Positions 49,842-61,199 of a DNA stretch of 64,000 nucleotides are shown here, piece after piece (position 1 is the stretch's first letter; the number at the start of each line of letters is the position of its first letter). A model generated the notes under the pieces. That model saw nothing but the letters and a program-made list of their open reading frames with translations, was not told where the DNA came from and did no database searches. The stretch covers positions 345,983 to 409,982 of the forward strand of contig RQSC01000029.1 in the NCBI GenBank assembly GCA_013416795.1, read 5' to 3'. Both the position numbers and the translations under genes were made by a program. This DNA comes from Prasinococcaceae sp. CCMP 1430. Lineage: Eukaryota > Prasinodermophyta > Palmophyllophyceae > Prasinococcales > Prasinococcaceae.

Positions 49842-50900
49842 TCACACGCGCGGACCGCCCTTCGACTTGGGGCGCTTCTTCTTCTTCTTCTTGGCGAGCA
49901 GTTCGGCGGCGACGCGCGCGGCGGCGGCCTCGTCGGCGCGGTCGCGCGCCTCGGCGAGAGCCCCCTCCACATCTACTCGACCGCGCTCCACGGCTTCCCG
50001 GCGCTCGTTGCGCTCCTATGACGCGCGTGTGCGCGCGCACGCGCGTGAGCACGCGTCCACGCGACGTGCACGCTCTGTCATGCGCGTGCGCACGGCCGCA
50101 CGCACCTTGTCCATGTTTGCCTCGAGCTCGAGCCGCCTCTCCTTCTCATAGCGAAGCTGCTCCTGCAGCGGCCGCAGGCCGCTCTCCATGCGAACTTCCG
50201 CTGCCGAGGCGGCCGCATCGGCACCGTTCTCGGTCGCGCGCACGATCCAGGGGAGGATTTCATCCTCAACCCTGCTCACCTTGGGGGGCAACAGCGGCCC
50301 GAGAGACCGATGCGTAGCGTAGCAGCAGCAGAGCAGCGGGATCAGCAGCACCAGCAGCGACATATACGCGCCCGTGGTCGAGCTTGTACCCTCGAGCTGC
50401 AGCGCCAGTGGCGCGTCGGCAGGGATGCCCGAGGGGGCGACCTCGTGGAAACAAGGCAGCTCGATGCCCACCGGGTGCACGCCGACGAAGGCCGCGCGCA
50501 GCGCGTCGCCCGCAGCGCCCGCAGCGCGCGCGGCCGGCCGCAGGTCGTACACGCACTGCGTTCGCTCCGGCGCGTGCAGCGTGCGCACGAGCACGCACCC
50601 CGTGCTTGCGTCCCCGCCCACCACCAGGCACGAGTTGAACGCGCGCGTCTCGCCATCCACCGCGCGTGCTATCTGCGGGTACGCCCAGAGCGCGCCGGTG
50701 AGGCCCAGGACCGCGAACGCCGCAAATGCGACCACGCCCCAGCCGGGGTTGCCGCCCAGCCGGGGCGGGCGCGTGAAGCGTTTGTACCACGGTGGACGCT
50801 CGTACAGCGACGCGGGCGCCTCGGACGCGGCCGTGCTCGGGCGCGAGCCCAACGTGGCCAGCGTCGAGCCGCGCGTCGACAGCCCCCGCGCGCCGTACAT
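49842..50900 (-). CDS. Two-TM protein with basic coiled-coil tail, family not recognised
   Basis: Exon 1 is 50900-50106 and exon 2 is 50015-49842, phase 0; 322 residues. After a Ser/Arg-rich N-terminus comes TM1 (WGVVAFAAFAVLGLTGALWA). A lumenal or extracellular domain of about 115 residues follows, with Cys residues (FNSCLVVGGDASTGCVLV, TQCVYDLR, IELPCFHEV). TM2 is GAYMSLLVLLIPLLCCCYA. A long helix follows (LRPLQEQLRYEKERRLELEA...ERNERREAVERGRVDVEGAL) and ends in the basic KKKKKRPKSKGGPRV. The topology suggests an ER or organelle membrane protein with the coiled coil in the cytosol. No named family is recognised. Confidence 0.7.
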
Positions 50901-51666
50901 CGCGCGCCGCGCGCCGAGCGAGGAGTGAGTGGTCGGAGCGTTTCGCCCAGGGGATGCGCCACGCCACGCCGCCCCGAGTCGCGCCGCTCCCACCCACCCA
51001 CCCACCCCACCTACACTCACCCGCGCACCCGCGCACCCACCCACCCACCCACCCGCGCGCACTGTGGTGCTCGGGGAACGCGCGCCGCTGCTACCGCTAC
51101 GGCCGTTCCCCGCCGCGCGCGCCCCGAAACGGGAGCCGCGCGCCCCCATCAAAACGCACTGCGCGCGCGGGGCGATGCGATTCGGCCCGGCGCCCGCCTT
51201 CCCACGATCTCACCCGGATGAAAGGTGGACACCCGCGGCGGGAGCGGCCCAACCCTCCTCCGTACATCCCAGAAATGACTGGGGAAACGAAGGGCGTCGC
51301 CGTCGACCGAAAGGAAGAAAGTCTCCTGTTCTTACAGTATCGATCGACTTCTTTGGTTGGTTGGTTGGTGCGGACCCTCGGAATTGATCCCAATGAAGGT
51401 CTGACCCAGGGCGGTAGCCTCCCACGTTGTCTTTTCGTGAGGGTGGAAATGATCCGAAAGTTGAGGGACGGCGGCGTCGATCGATCGGCGCTGGTTGGAT
51501 GAAGGTTCGAGCGGGGGTCTCGGAGCGCGGAAAAAAAAAAGCCGCGCCCGCACTGGCAGTGCTGAGCGACCTGGCGTTGCGCGCGCGCGCGCGTGCGGGC
51601 TGGTGAGCGGCAGGGGTCGGGGGAAGGGGGAGGGGGGAGGAGCCGGCGCGGGTTTGGGGGAAGCAG
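50901..51666. other. Intergenic, divergent promoter region
   Basis: No gene supported. CCCACCCA repeats (about 50990-51055) and a dispersed-motif copy CCCATCAAAACGCACTGCG (51146-51164) are present. An AT-richer segment (51260-51480) follows, with TTGGTTGGTTGG near 51354. Confidence 0.45.
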
Positions 51667-51858
51667 GCGCCGGCAGCGGCTCTGCGATACGTCGAACGGG
51701 CCAGCCTGCCGCGCCGCGCGCGCACGTGCGCGGCGCGTTTCCACACGGTGCGCGACGGCGAGAGCCTCAGCAGCATCGCGTACAAAAACCGTGTCGACCT
51801 TGAGCAAGTGGAGGCAGACAACCCGATGGGAGACTACGACATGATCTACCCAGGCCAG
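51667..51858 (+). CDS. LysM-domain exon, gene incomplete
   Basis: One exon with a complete LysM pattern: FHTVRDGESLSSIAYKNRVD followed by LEQVEADNPMGDYDMIYPGQ. The motif HTV-x-GE(S/T)L--IA and N---IYPGQ is diagnostic of LysM, which binds N-acetylglucosamine polymers or serves as a general small fold. The exon is flanked by a GCAG acceptor (51663-51666) and a GTATGC donor (51859). I could not find the first or last exon; about 25 Arg/Ala-rich residues precede the domain. The downstream exon may lie beyond the poly-C tract. Localisation unknown. Confidence 0.6.
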
Positions 51859-52072
51859 GTATGCGATGCCGGCGGTCTCCCCACGCCATGCGACCCCGCC
51901 TCCCCACAGCACTGGCACACGCGCGAGCAGCGCCGGCGAACGGAGGCGCGCGCAGCTTGCGCCGAGCTGACGCGACCTGCTGCGCTTTGAATCGCCGCTC
52001 ATACGTCGGTTCGGGCTGGGCCAGGTCGTCAGTCTGCCAGGTGCGTGCCTGCGCCGCGCGTGCCCCCCCCCC

Positions 52073-52113
<41 letters not shown>

Positions 52114-52779
52114 GGCGGCGGCCGCCCCGCGCCCGCCGCCCCGCCGCGCTGTGTTTTCTCTCGCGCCCCCGAGCGCCGGCGACCTCGCTCGCGATCGGGG
52201 CGGAGCGCGTCCTGTGCAGCGGGGTTGCGCCAAACTTAGGGTTGAAACATCGAAGCATTTTAAATTCATGATACCCGCGTATGCAGGGTTTATTTATTTA
52301 CGGCGCTAGCGCGCTCTCTCTTTCTCTCTCGCGCGCGCGGTGTGATGACAGGGGAAAACAAAAAAAAAAGGGGTACGTGCGATGCATTTTGATGTACTGT
52401 ACCGCATTGTGTTTTTTTACACCAATTCAAGGAAAATAAAGTTGGTTTGGGTGGGGGACGGCTTGGCCTGGCCGGTGCGGCGACCGCCTCCCGCCCGCGC
52501 CCGCCGCGCGCCTGTGCGCTGCCGCTGCTGCTGCGCCTGCTCTGCCTGCCGCTGCGCCCCGCGCCCTGCGCGGCGCGCACCACCACACACGTTGGTCCAT
52601 CGGTCGGTTGGGGGCCGCGCCCGCAGCCCTGACCACGCATCCGCCGGCGTGGCTTGGCGGGGCCATGGGATGTAGTGCGCGCCCTCCGCCCCCCCCCCCC
52701 CTTCCCTCCGCGCGCGCGTGAACCTCGAGCGTCGATCGTGCGAGGCAGCCGCTGACGCCGGGCGCGGCCGCTTTGACAG
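51859..52779. other. Low-complexity region with poly-C tract
   Basis: It contains the poly-C tract listed separately, an AT-rich block (about 52245-52445), a dispersed-motif copy CGATGCATTTTGATGTACTG (52380-52399), CTGTACCGCATTG next to it, and C-rich tracts near 52688. It must hold the missing parts of the LysM gene and the first exon of the repeat protein; I cannot assign them. Confidence 0.4.
52063..52111. repeat. Poly-C tract, 49 bases with one A
   Basis: Ten C, one A (52073), then 38 uninterrupted C. Such a tract can form G-quadruplex/i-motif structures and is also a known site of length error in sequencing. Confidence 0.9.
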
Positions 52780-53501
52780 GCGCAGCCCCTTACACAGACG
52801 TGAGCGGGCTCGTTCCGCTCCTCGCGGTCGCCGCCGCGGTGGTGTGGGAAAGGAGGACAGGTGGCAGCACCGGTATCAGGGCGGCCGCGGCTGATGCGCT
52901 TAAGAAGGCGAAAACAGCTATTACCTCTGCCGCGTCCTCCGTCAAGGATCGCTTACCCAAGGGGGACGGGAGCACTGGCGGCGGTGGCGACGTCAAGGCG
53001 GCCGCGGCTGATGCGCCCAAGCAGGCGAAGGCAGCTATCGCCTCAATCTTTTCGAACCTCAAGGGGCTCTTACCCAAAGGGGGGCCGAGCAAGGGCGGTG
53101 GTGACGCGAAGTCGATCGCCGCTGCCGAGGCCAAGCGAGACAGAGCCGCCGCAGAGGCCACGGAAGCCGCTCAGGTCTTTCTGTCCAAGTCGGACGAGGT
53201 CGCGACCAGCACTGCGGCAATGAAAATCGCCAGCGACAGCGAAGACGAGGGCGAAGGAGAGGCCAAGACCGCCTCCACTTCCGCCTCCTCCGCCAAGTAC
53301 ACGCCCAAGAAGAACATGTGGGTCGTAACCAGCGCAACGGCAACCAGTTCCATTCCGGCAACGAGAGCCGGTAGCAACAGAGCGGGCCAGACCGCCTCTG
53401 CTTCCGCCTCATCCGCCACGCCGCAGAAGAAGGACATGTGGAAGCCAGTGGCCTTCTTCGCTGGACTGGCCGCGCTCGCGGGCCTTTCGGTGGCAAAATA
53501 G
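52780..53501 (+). CDS. Low-complexity protein with two ~38-residue repeats and terminal hydrophobic segments, not recognised
   Basis: A terminal exon of about 240 residues beginning after a GACAG acceptor. Near the N-terminus is a hydrophobic segment (GLVPLLAVAAAVVW). Two related units follow: AAAADALKKAKTAITSAASS-VKDRLPKG and AAAADAPKQAKAAIASIFSN-LKGLLPKG, each amphipathic and lysine-rich. An Ala/Glu helix and acidic Ser/Thr segments follow. A second pair is YTPKKNMWVV and TPQKKDMWKPV. The protein ends with a hydrophobic AFFAGLAALAGLSVAK. I recognise no family. Two end helices suggest a membrane-tethered protein; the Ala-Lys units resemble apolipoprotein/LEA-like helices in character only. 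A first exon with the start codon is missing from this call. Confidence 0.55.
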
Positions 53502-53738
53502 AGCGCACGTGTGCGCGCATCCCCCCGCCCCCACCCCAACACCCTTTCTCTCCCACTCCCAGAGCGGCGCTGTATACTCTCTGGCTGCCGCTTTGGCGCA
53601 GACTCAGGTTTAGCTCTCCGGCTCGAAGCCCTTCCGCTTGCGCTGTTAAGAACACGCTACCACACAACGTTGACAACGCCTGATTACAACATATGATTAC
53701 AACAACACACACGAGTTGGACGGGCCGTCATCCTCATG

Positions 53739-56700
53739 CTAGTCTTCATCGATGGCATCGCCCGTGCCAGAGGGGTTGCCATCCGGCTCGCCGCCCATGA
53801 GTGTGCGCGCGAATGCCGCGCCAAATGTCGTGGAGGTGCCGCGTCCGCCGCCAAGCACAGCGAGCGCGGCGCCCTCGTCCTCGTCCTCGTCCGATGTCGC
53901 CTGTGAACTTGGGGGGGCGGCAGCGCGTGCGGCGAGCATGCGCTCCTCAACGGTGCCGCGCGCGTACAGCGTGATGAGCTCCACTTGTTCCGTCTGGCCG
54001 ATGCGGTGGCAGCGCGCGAGCGCCTGTGCCTCCGCGCCAGCCGAGGCGAAGGGCTACATTGCCCGCCACGCGCAACGACACAGCAGCAGGCGCGCGCGCC
54101 CGCGCCCGCCCGCATGCGCTGGTCAGTGCACTTGTCTAGCTCGGCATACCCCATGCAGCGCACGACCGCTGCAGGCGTGCGCGCCCTCCGGGCGGCGTCG
54201 TCTGCCGCAACGCACCTCGAGCAGCACCACGCACGACGCGGTCGTCAGCGTGAGCCCCGCGGCAGCAGCACTGCCGTGAAGCGCGAGCGCGACGCACGCC
54301 GGATCAACGTTAAAGCGACTCACGGCCCGCGCGCGCTCCGCGGCACTCACGCCGACTGTCAGCACCGCGCAGCCGAGCCCCACCGACCCGATCTCCTCAG
54401 AGGCCGCCCGAACCGCCTCGGGGTACTGCGAAAACACCACCACCTTGTGTCCTTCCTCGGCGACGCGCGTTACGATCCTCAGCAGCTCGGTGCGCTTCGA
54501 CCCGAGCATGCTTCCCAGGTTGAGCTGCGCGTGCGCTGCCATGAACAGGGGGGGAAGCGAAGGGTAGCGCGCGTTGCGCGTCGGAACCCCACCTGGGAGC
54601 TCAAGTTGCCCGAGGCCCTCCTCAGTCGCAGCAGGAGTGTGTCGCGGCGGCGCATCGCCGTCATCTTCATCTGCACTAGGTGCAGCGGCACCCGCGCCGT
54701 TGCCACTGCAGCCTGCACCAGCGCCGCCACTTCCCGCGCCGTCGCTGCTCTCACGATTCACAGCGTCCTGGTCTGGCGGCAACAGCTTGATGAGGGACGC
54801 TCGAGTGAATGGCTTTCTGCACAGCGGGCAGGGCGCCTCACCGCTCGACGTCGAGCCAGTCAAAACGGGCGCGGCATCCAGCCAGCGCAGGATGCAGCCC
54901 GCGCATGCCAGGTGCACGCACGCCGTAGTGACCGTGCCATCGCGCGGCAACTCGCCGTGGCAGATCATGCAGCTGGGCACCTCCTTCTGCTCCATGAAGG
55001 CGTGGATGCCTGCAAAACCGCTTTGCTCGATTGTCGTGGAGAGCATTGCGTCCTCTCCCATTGCATCCGCTGCGAGGCGCAGGCGATGGATGTAAGGGCT
55101 GAGTGCCGCAAGCGCGGACTCGCTCTCGTCGACATCGGCAGCGAGAACCTTGGCCTGCCTGCGCAGCTCAGAGTGTAGCTCGCGAGCGCGCTTGTGCCCA
55201 GCCTTGGAAGATGTGTCGCTGAGCAAGATGCGGGCCATGACGCCCGCTGGGCATCGCGCGAGGACCGCTGCGAGTGCCACGCGCGCCTCGTTCGTGGCAC
55301 TGTAGTCCTTTGATTTGCGAGCCTCGACGGCGGCGGCGGCGACAGCGTGCTCGCAGCGCTTGGCCTCGGCGCGCAATGCCGCTCCCACCAGCGCCCGCGG
55401 GCTCTGCCGAGCGAAGGATACAAGCGCGCAGCCGCAGGACACCGCCTCAGCGGCGAACTGCCATCGCACCCGAGGCAGTGCAGAGCGCGCGCGCGCGGCA
55501 ATGCCCTTGTAGTGTCTTTCTCGCTCCTCAGCGGACGCAAGCCTCTCTGCCACCGTCGGAAGTGCGCGTGCACGCGAGGCAGCGAAGTTGTGCGTCTCGG
55601 CGTTCGCGTGTCGCACCATATCTGAGAAACCACTGCGCACCTTCATGGGACGCATGAGCTCCTGCAGTAGTCATTTTCACGTCGACGATGCAGGCGGCGC
55701 AACCAGTCGTGTCAACGGCGCGCATTCAATTTCTTGCAACATACCTCTAGACTAGCGACTCGCTAGCAACTAGTACTAGGTACCAGTAAGCGATCCTGCT
55801 ACTGCAGGGAAGAAAACACGAGCGAACAAGCGCGGTCGAGGTGAGGCAGCGCATGACGACCATCGCGCTAGAACATGAATCATGTCCGCTCTCCATGGCT
55901 GCTGACACCACTTACCTGCAGCGCCCTGTCGCAGGAGAGTGAACGTAGCGCACCCGTCGACAGGAGCATGCTCGCACCCAGTCCAGACGCGAGCCCGGCC
56001 CTCATTTCCACATCATCCGACTGTGATAGCAGCAGCGACCTCAGCATGCGGTCGCATCGGCCCAGGTGCGTGCAACGCCTGCTGCCGACAACGGCGGGGA
56101 CGAAAGCCAGCGCGCTCCTGAGCAGCGCGACACACGCATCTGGAGAGGGCGCGCTCGGGTGGAGCGCATTTGCGCAGCCGCTGCTCGTGCCATGAAGAGC
56201 GAACGCCGCCGCCTCGAGGAGGTGGTAACAGAAGCGTTCTGCGGGCGCGAGCGTCACCGCGCGTAGCGTGCGGTGCGCGCGAGGTAGTTGTAGCAGCGGC
56301 TCTCCCGACAGCGTGCGCTGTGCCTTGGAGTGGCGCATCATCACGCGAGCCAGCAGCTCTTTCAGCAGGTGCAGGGATGAAGTAGAAGACGTGCCCCGTC
56401 TAAAGTCAAAGTCACAACTCTTGTACTCGGACGCCACGCATCTCCCCCAGAAACCATCCTCCGAGTCGGGCAGCGAGAAAGGCCACACGCCGAGGAACTT
56501 GAGCTCTCCATTGAGGTCATCGATTGAGTCGTACAGCGGAGTACCGCTGACTATCCAACGTCGAGCCGCGAGCATGCCCTCGCACACCTGCGCTAGCCGC
56601 GTCGTGTTGGAGCGAATCTCCTGACACTCTAAACACATCGCGCGCGCGTGTCAGCCGCGTGTGTGCACGCGCGCACGCGCACACATACACGCGCGCGAAC

Positions 56701-58484
56701 ATACCGTCGAGCACGATCCGGCGCCAGGCCACACGACGCAGGAGTGCGCTGCGCATGCCGCGCTGCTTCCCGCGCTGCGCGCCTGCTGCTTCCGCTTCGA
56801 GGGCGGCGTACGACGTCAGCACGAAGTCGTGCGTCGCAAGGCGCTCCGCCTCTGCTCGAAGCTTGGAGCCATCCTTGAATCCCCACGTGGGCGAACTGCG
56901 GTCGAAAGGGTCGTGAATCGCAACAGTCACTCCCGTTGCGCACTTGGCTATCTCGCTGGCCCACTGTGCCACGAGCGTCAGTGGTGCCACCACGAGCGTT
57001 GCGCGGGACGACGCGAGCACCGCATTCATGCCACCGCCGCTCTTGCCCGCGGCCGTTAGTCCGGCTGCTTTGGCAGCGGCGGCGGCATGCTCGGTCGCGA
57101 GCCCAGGGTATCCCCTTCTTCTGTCCCAAAGCGACAGAGCCACTATCTCAACGGTCTTGCCCAGGCCCATTTCCTCTGCCAGCAAACCACCGTGGCACAC
57201 CGGCGGAGCGTCGAGCCGTAGCTCTCCTGCCATCGGAAAAGCCCAGCAGCACTCGGGCTGGTCAGCAGCCACCGCCCCGCCACGCGCGCGGTCGAGCCAT
57301 TCTCGGCGCTCCCAGAGCGTCGCGTTCAACCCGCCTTCCATGCTCTCCTGGTCGACCATCCACGCCAGTGTCTGCCTCTGATAGGGGAACAGTTCGATCG
57401 CGAGCCCATCGACTGCATCTCGCGGCATCTCGCGATAGCCCACGTTTTCGCAGTGCTGCAGCAAGCCGCTTAGCGTGTATGGATCGGCGTCGAGCGCGCC
57501 TTTGCTGCGCGCGAATGTTGGCGCGTAAGAGGGCGGGGCGCGGGGGTGCATAAGAGGGGCAACAGGATTCAGCATCGTCAGGATGACCTTCAGATACTTC
57601 ATGGCGATCAGCTCGAAGGAGAGCCGCGACAGGTACACGCGAATGTCGAGGGTTGTCCACGCGCATTCTGCGTCCTCATTGTCATCCTCAGGCATAGCCT
57701 CCTCGTTGTACTCGTGATCGTGCTCACCGCCTGCCTCCCCTTCGTGCTCATCCTCCTCTCCGTAAGCCACGCGGGCCCAGTCGTCGGGTGCAGGGATGAT
57801 CACCCGCGCCATGGGCAGCTTCCACGGATACTCGAACGGGAGAACGAGCCCCGCACACGCATCTACGATTTGCATGTCGCGCTCGCTGATGCATGACACG
57901 GGTTGAGAGGGGTGGAACGAGTCCTGCAGCCGCCCCACGGGAACGAGCCCGCTGCCGCCGGGCTCGCCCTCCATGTTGTGGAAGATGCGACGCTCGAGCC
58001 TCCTCGCAACCTTGGACTTGCCCTGGCGCTCCAGCATGTCTGTGGCGCGCGTCGGCTCACACAGCCGCACCATCTCCGCCCGTGCATCGGCAAAGCGAGC
58101 TCTTTGGAGGCGTACCCGCACCTTGCCGACTGCGAACAGGCGATAGGCGTTGTAGGCATCGCCGCGTCGGTCGGCCGCGTCCTGCCCGGCTGCTCGGCCA
58201 TGCCACGCACCCTCCGCTGGCGGCCCGCTCCCCTCGCCAACCAGCTGCGCGGCGCTCGCCGTCGTCAGACGAATCGTGGCTGTGGCTGCGCACGGCGCTG
58301 CGGCGCGCCACGCCGCCGCGCCGCCATCGTGCTTGGCTTCCGCGGTCGCAGCCAGCACCGCGGCTGTCACAGCGGCGGACTCCGGGTCCGCGGGGTCCGC
58401 GCCCACGCCCACGCCCGCACCAACGCCCGCGCCCGTATCCTCCGCGCCGCGGCGCCTCTTGGCAAGAGCGCCTCCTCGCGCCAT
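53739..58484 (-). CDS. SNF2-family helicase with inserted RING finger (SHPRH/RAD5-like), four exons
   Basis: DNA-dependent ATPase and probable E3 ubiquitin ligase; family members act in post-replication repair. Exons are 58484-56705, 56628-55916, 55661-54216 and 54053-53739; phases close at each join; 1417 residues. Motif I is LLAEEMGLGKTVEIVALSLW (near residue 430). Motif II is DECQ, split by intron 1 (LD|ECQEIRS). Motif III is WIVSGTPLYD. The RING is CMICHGELPRDG...CVHLACAGC...CPLC, placed between the two helicase halves as in SHPRH, HLTF and RAD5. The second half has HKVVVFSQYPEAVRAA and the last motif ARCHRIGQTEQVELI. The N-terminal 300 residues are weakly conserved. No HIRAN or PHD domain was seen, so I prefer the SHPRH side. 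Confidence 0.88.
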
Positions 58485-58796
58485 GAGGCCCGCCCCGCCA
58501 CGCCCCACCGCGCGCGGTGTGGAGCTGGGTGGCGCACTGCTACTGTATCTCTCTCCCTAGTTGTCCTCGCTGGTCGGGCGGGGTTGCAGCGGGTGCGGGG
58601 AGGCGCGGACTCGCGTGCGCCACACTGCAGCCCCAGGCCCCTAACACCTTCGCCCCGCGCGCGTGGTTGCTTGGCGCGGCGGGCTCCCAGCCGCGGGCCG
58701 CCGCCGCCTGCGGCTGCGGCTGCGCACGCCGCTGCTGCCGTCGAGCCCGCGTGGGCGCGGTTCGGCGGCGGCAGCGGCGCGCGCGGCGCGCACGCG
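58485..58796. other. Divergent promoter region, helicase / TIM-barrel gene
   Basis: About 310 bases between two divergent ATGs. CTGTATCTCTCTCCCTAG near 58542 is a local pyrimidine patch. The plus-strand frame is already open here (Ala/Pro/Arg-rich) and may include a leader. Confidence 0.4.
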
Positions 58797-60090
58797 ATGC
58801 GGCTGCAGGTGCTGCGCTCTCTTTGGGGAGTCGTGCGCGCCGATGGTGGCGCGCTGGGTGTCGGCGAGGCGCTTGAGCGCGCCGCGGCTGGTGGTGCGGC
58901 GGGCGTCGAGTGCTCGCTCGCGCTCGCACACCAGGTAGGGGCCAAGGACTTCCGTGACGCGCTGCGAGCCAACTGCCTGTCGTGGGTCCCGATCACGTTC
59001 AGCAGCGGGCCGCTGGGCACGCAGGAGGTCTTCTTGGAGGGCTCACCCCGTGCGAGCCACTGGAGCAGCCTCGCGGTGCACCGCGATGCGCTCGCGAGCA
59101 ATGTCGCGTCGGCGCTCGACCTCGCGTCGAGCGGCGACATCCACGTGCCGCACGTGAACGTCCATCTGGGCCACGACTCCATGACTCACGACGAGGGTGT
59201 GGAGCTGCTTGGCGCGAGCTGCGACCTCTCCGAGCGCGCGGGCGTCGCCTTCGCCCACGAGACACACCGTGGACGCCTGACGTACTCGCCATGGAGGACA
59301 CCGCTGCTGCTACGCGACGAACCGCGCGCGAGGCTACTCGCAGACTTCGCACACTGGGTGGTCGTCGCGGAGGCCGAGCCGGGCGACAGGCTGCTGGAGG
59401 CTGGCGTCAAGGTGCGGGGGCTGCGCGCGCGCGCGTGCGCGCGAGACGTGCGTGTGTGTGCGTGCGCGTCGCGCGCCGCACGCGAGGTGCGCCCATCGGC
59501 TTGGAAAAGGGCGCCCACGCGCTCGACATCGCGTGGGCTCCAAAGGCCAGCCGTAGATCCTTTTACCGCTCTGCTCTGCTCGTCCTTCTCGCTCGGGCGT
59601 GCTATGCTGCGTTGTCAACACTGACGAACAGGGGCATGCGCTCGCGCGCGCATCCGGGTGTGCCTGGACGCGTGCACCACGCGCCCGCGCACGGTCACGC
59701 ACGGTCGCGCAGTCCGTGCTGTCCAAGTGCATCGCCTCGCACGGCCGGATCGGTCACGCGCAGGCCTCGCAGGTTCCCCACCCGGCGGCGCCCGAGTGGG
59801 CCGCCGAGACCGCGCAGCAGTGCGGCTGGATAGAGGCCATATGGCGCTCGCGGATGGGCGAGGGCGGCGCCGCGAGCGGCGGCGACGCCTGGTTTACGCC
59901 CGAATTCGGGCCGAGGCCCTACATGCCGGCGCTGCCGTTCACGAACGCGCCGACCGCGGACCTCGACGAGTGCAATGACTGGATGGCAAAATGGGCAAGG
60001 GAGGCATTCGCTGAGCTGCTGGCCGAGAGCGCGGCGGGTGTCGCAGCCGCTAAGTCATCCTCGGCGGCGTGGAGGCCGCCATCGGTGTGA
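58797..60090 (+). CDS. Sugar-phosphate isomerase/epimerase-like TIM-barrel protein, two exons
   Basis: AP-endonuclease-2/xylose-isomerase superfamily. Exon 1 is 58797-59411 and exon 2 is 59713-60090, phase 0 (donor GTGCGG, acceptor CGCAG); 330 residues. Features include HVNVHLGHDSMTHDEGVELL, then FAHETHRGRLTYSPWRTPLL (metal-binding Glu/His) and LLADFAHWVVVAEAEPGD (Asp-x-x-His). In exon 2, SHGRIGHAQASQVPHP also carries His/Gln in a metal-site-like context, and PEFGPRPYMPALPFT is near the end. These positions match the divalent-metal barrel of the superfamily. The substrate is unknown. In-frame sequence before 58797 is Arg/Ala/Pro-rich and could be a leader exon. Confidence 0.82.
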
Positions 60091-60544
60091 CCACGCTGGC
60101 GCGCTCGCTCGCTCGCTCACTCGGCGACGCATGGCATTGGTATTCTTTGCTCAGCTCGCGCGCTGCGCGTTGCTTGCACTGCAGGCGACTGTACAGTACA
60201 AACTCAGACACTCAGCTCGGAAGCCCCCGGGGGCGATGCTGCTCGTCGCGCGAATGGCGCGCGAGCACGCGGCGCGCGCGCAAGGGACGCGCCAGCGCCG
60301 TTGGCGATGGTGGCGATTCGTTCGCTGCTCGTTACGCGGATGCGCTCGTACGTGGTGCGGGCACGCTCCTCCTCGTCTCACAGCTCTCTGCTAGCTACAG
60401 GTTCGCAGGTGGTGACTTCCGAGCAGTGCAGCCGCGCCCGGAAGCCCGGTGGGGCGCGCACGCGCGGGCATCCGCTCCGTGTGTGTGCTCGGGCCTCTCT
60501 ACCGTGCGTGGAGTTGGCCCCGCAGGTGACTCGCCGGCACGCCT
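60091..60544. other. Convergent intergenic spacer
   Basis: CTCG repeats near 60100-60118, a palindromic CTGTACAGTAC block near 60190. No gene recognised. Confidence 0.4.
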
Positions 60545-60807
60545 CAGCTCACGCGCTGCACGCGATGCCCCGGCGCGCGGAAGCCGCTCGACTTGTTGAC
60601 GTTGAGCGCTCCCGGCCCCGCGGTTGAGTAGTCCGACGCGCCGAAGGCCCCGTCGGCCTCGTGGAGCATCGCGACCTCCTGGGCTCCGTCGCCCTCTGCG
60701 GCCACGTCCGCGGCGGGCGCTGGCGCTGGCGTCGCCTTAGCTGCCTCCTTGCCCTTGTCACTTCCCGTTTTCGGGGGAGTGGGTTTGCCATCGTGGGCTG
60801 GGGCTCT
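60545..60807 (-). CDS. C-terminal exon of an unrecognised protein, cut by gap
   Basis: On the minus strand the frame that ends at TGA 60545-60547 reads APAHDGKPTPPKTGSDKGKE, an Ala/Pro-rich linker, then AMLHEADGAFGASDYSTAGP, GALNVNKSSGFRAPGHRVQR and VS. The composition is less biased than other frames here, which is the main support. The family is not recognised. The sequence enters from the N at 60808 without a start. Confidence 0.35.
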
Positions 60808-60808
60808 N
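60808..60808. other. Assembly gap (single N)
   Basis: It interrupts the minus-strand frame to its left. The sequence to the right does not continue that frame, so missing bases are likely. Confidence 0.65.
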
Positions 60809-61187
60809 GGCGGGCGAGAGCAGCGTGGTGTGACCCCTCTTCACCCTCCTGTGTCAACGCGCGCGCTCACAGAAACACGTTCGTAAGAATCCCAACCTGG
60901 ACACCCAGTCAGCGCGAGAGCCACAGCGGCAAGTGTGCCTACTCGCGCGAGCGAGAATGATGTTAGCGCGCCGCGCGCACCCGCGCGCGTTTCCCGCCCA
61001 CGAAACGCGGTCGCCGCGCGGCGTGCGCTGAGTCAGCGCCCGGGCCGCATCGAGATCTTCGGACCCTTGCATCTATACCTAATGCAGCCGTGCACGTGAA
61101 CCTAAACCCCGCAAAAGGGCTGGCTGGTGGGGCGGTGTGTGTGAGAGTGTGTGGGTGTTCGACTCGCGGCTTTCGCACTGATTTTGA
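60809..61187. other. Sequence after gap, upstream of enoyl-CoA hydratase
   Basis: No gene recognised. CACTGATTTTGATGTGGCG near 61176 resembles the dispersed motif. The first coding exon of the hydratase may be here or inside the gap. Confidence 0.35.
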
Positions 61188-61199
61188 TGTGGCGTCCGC

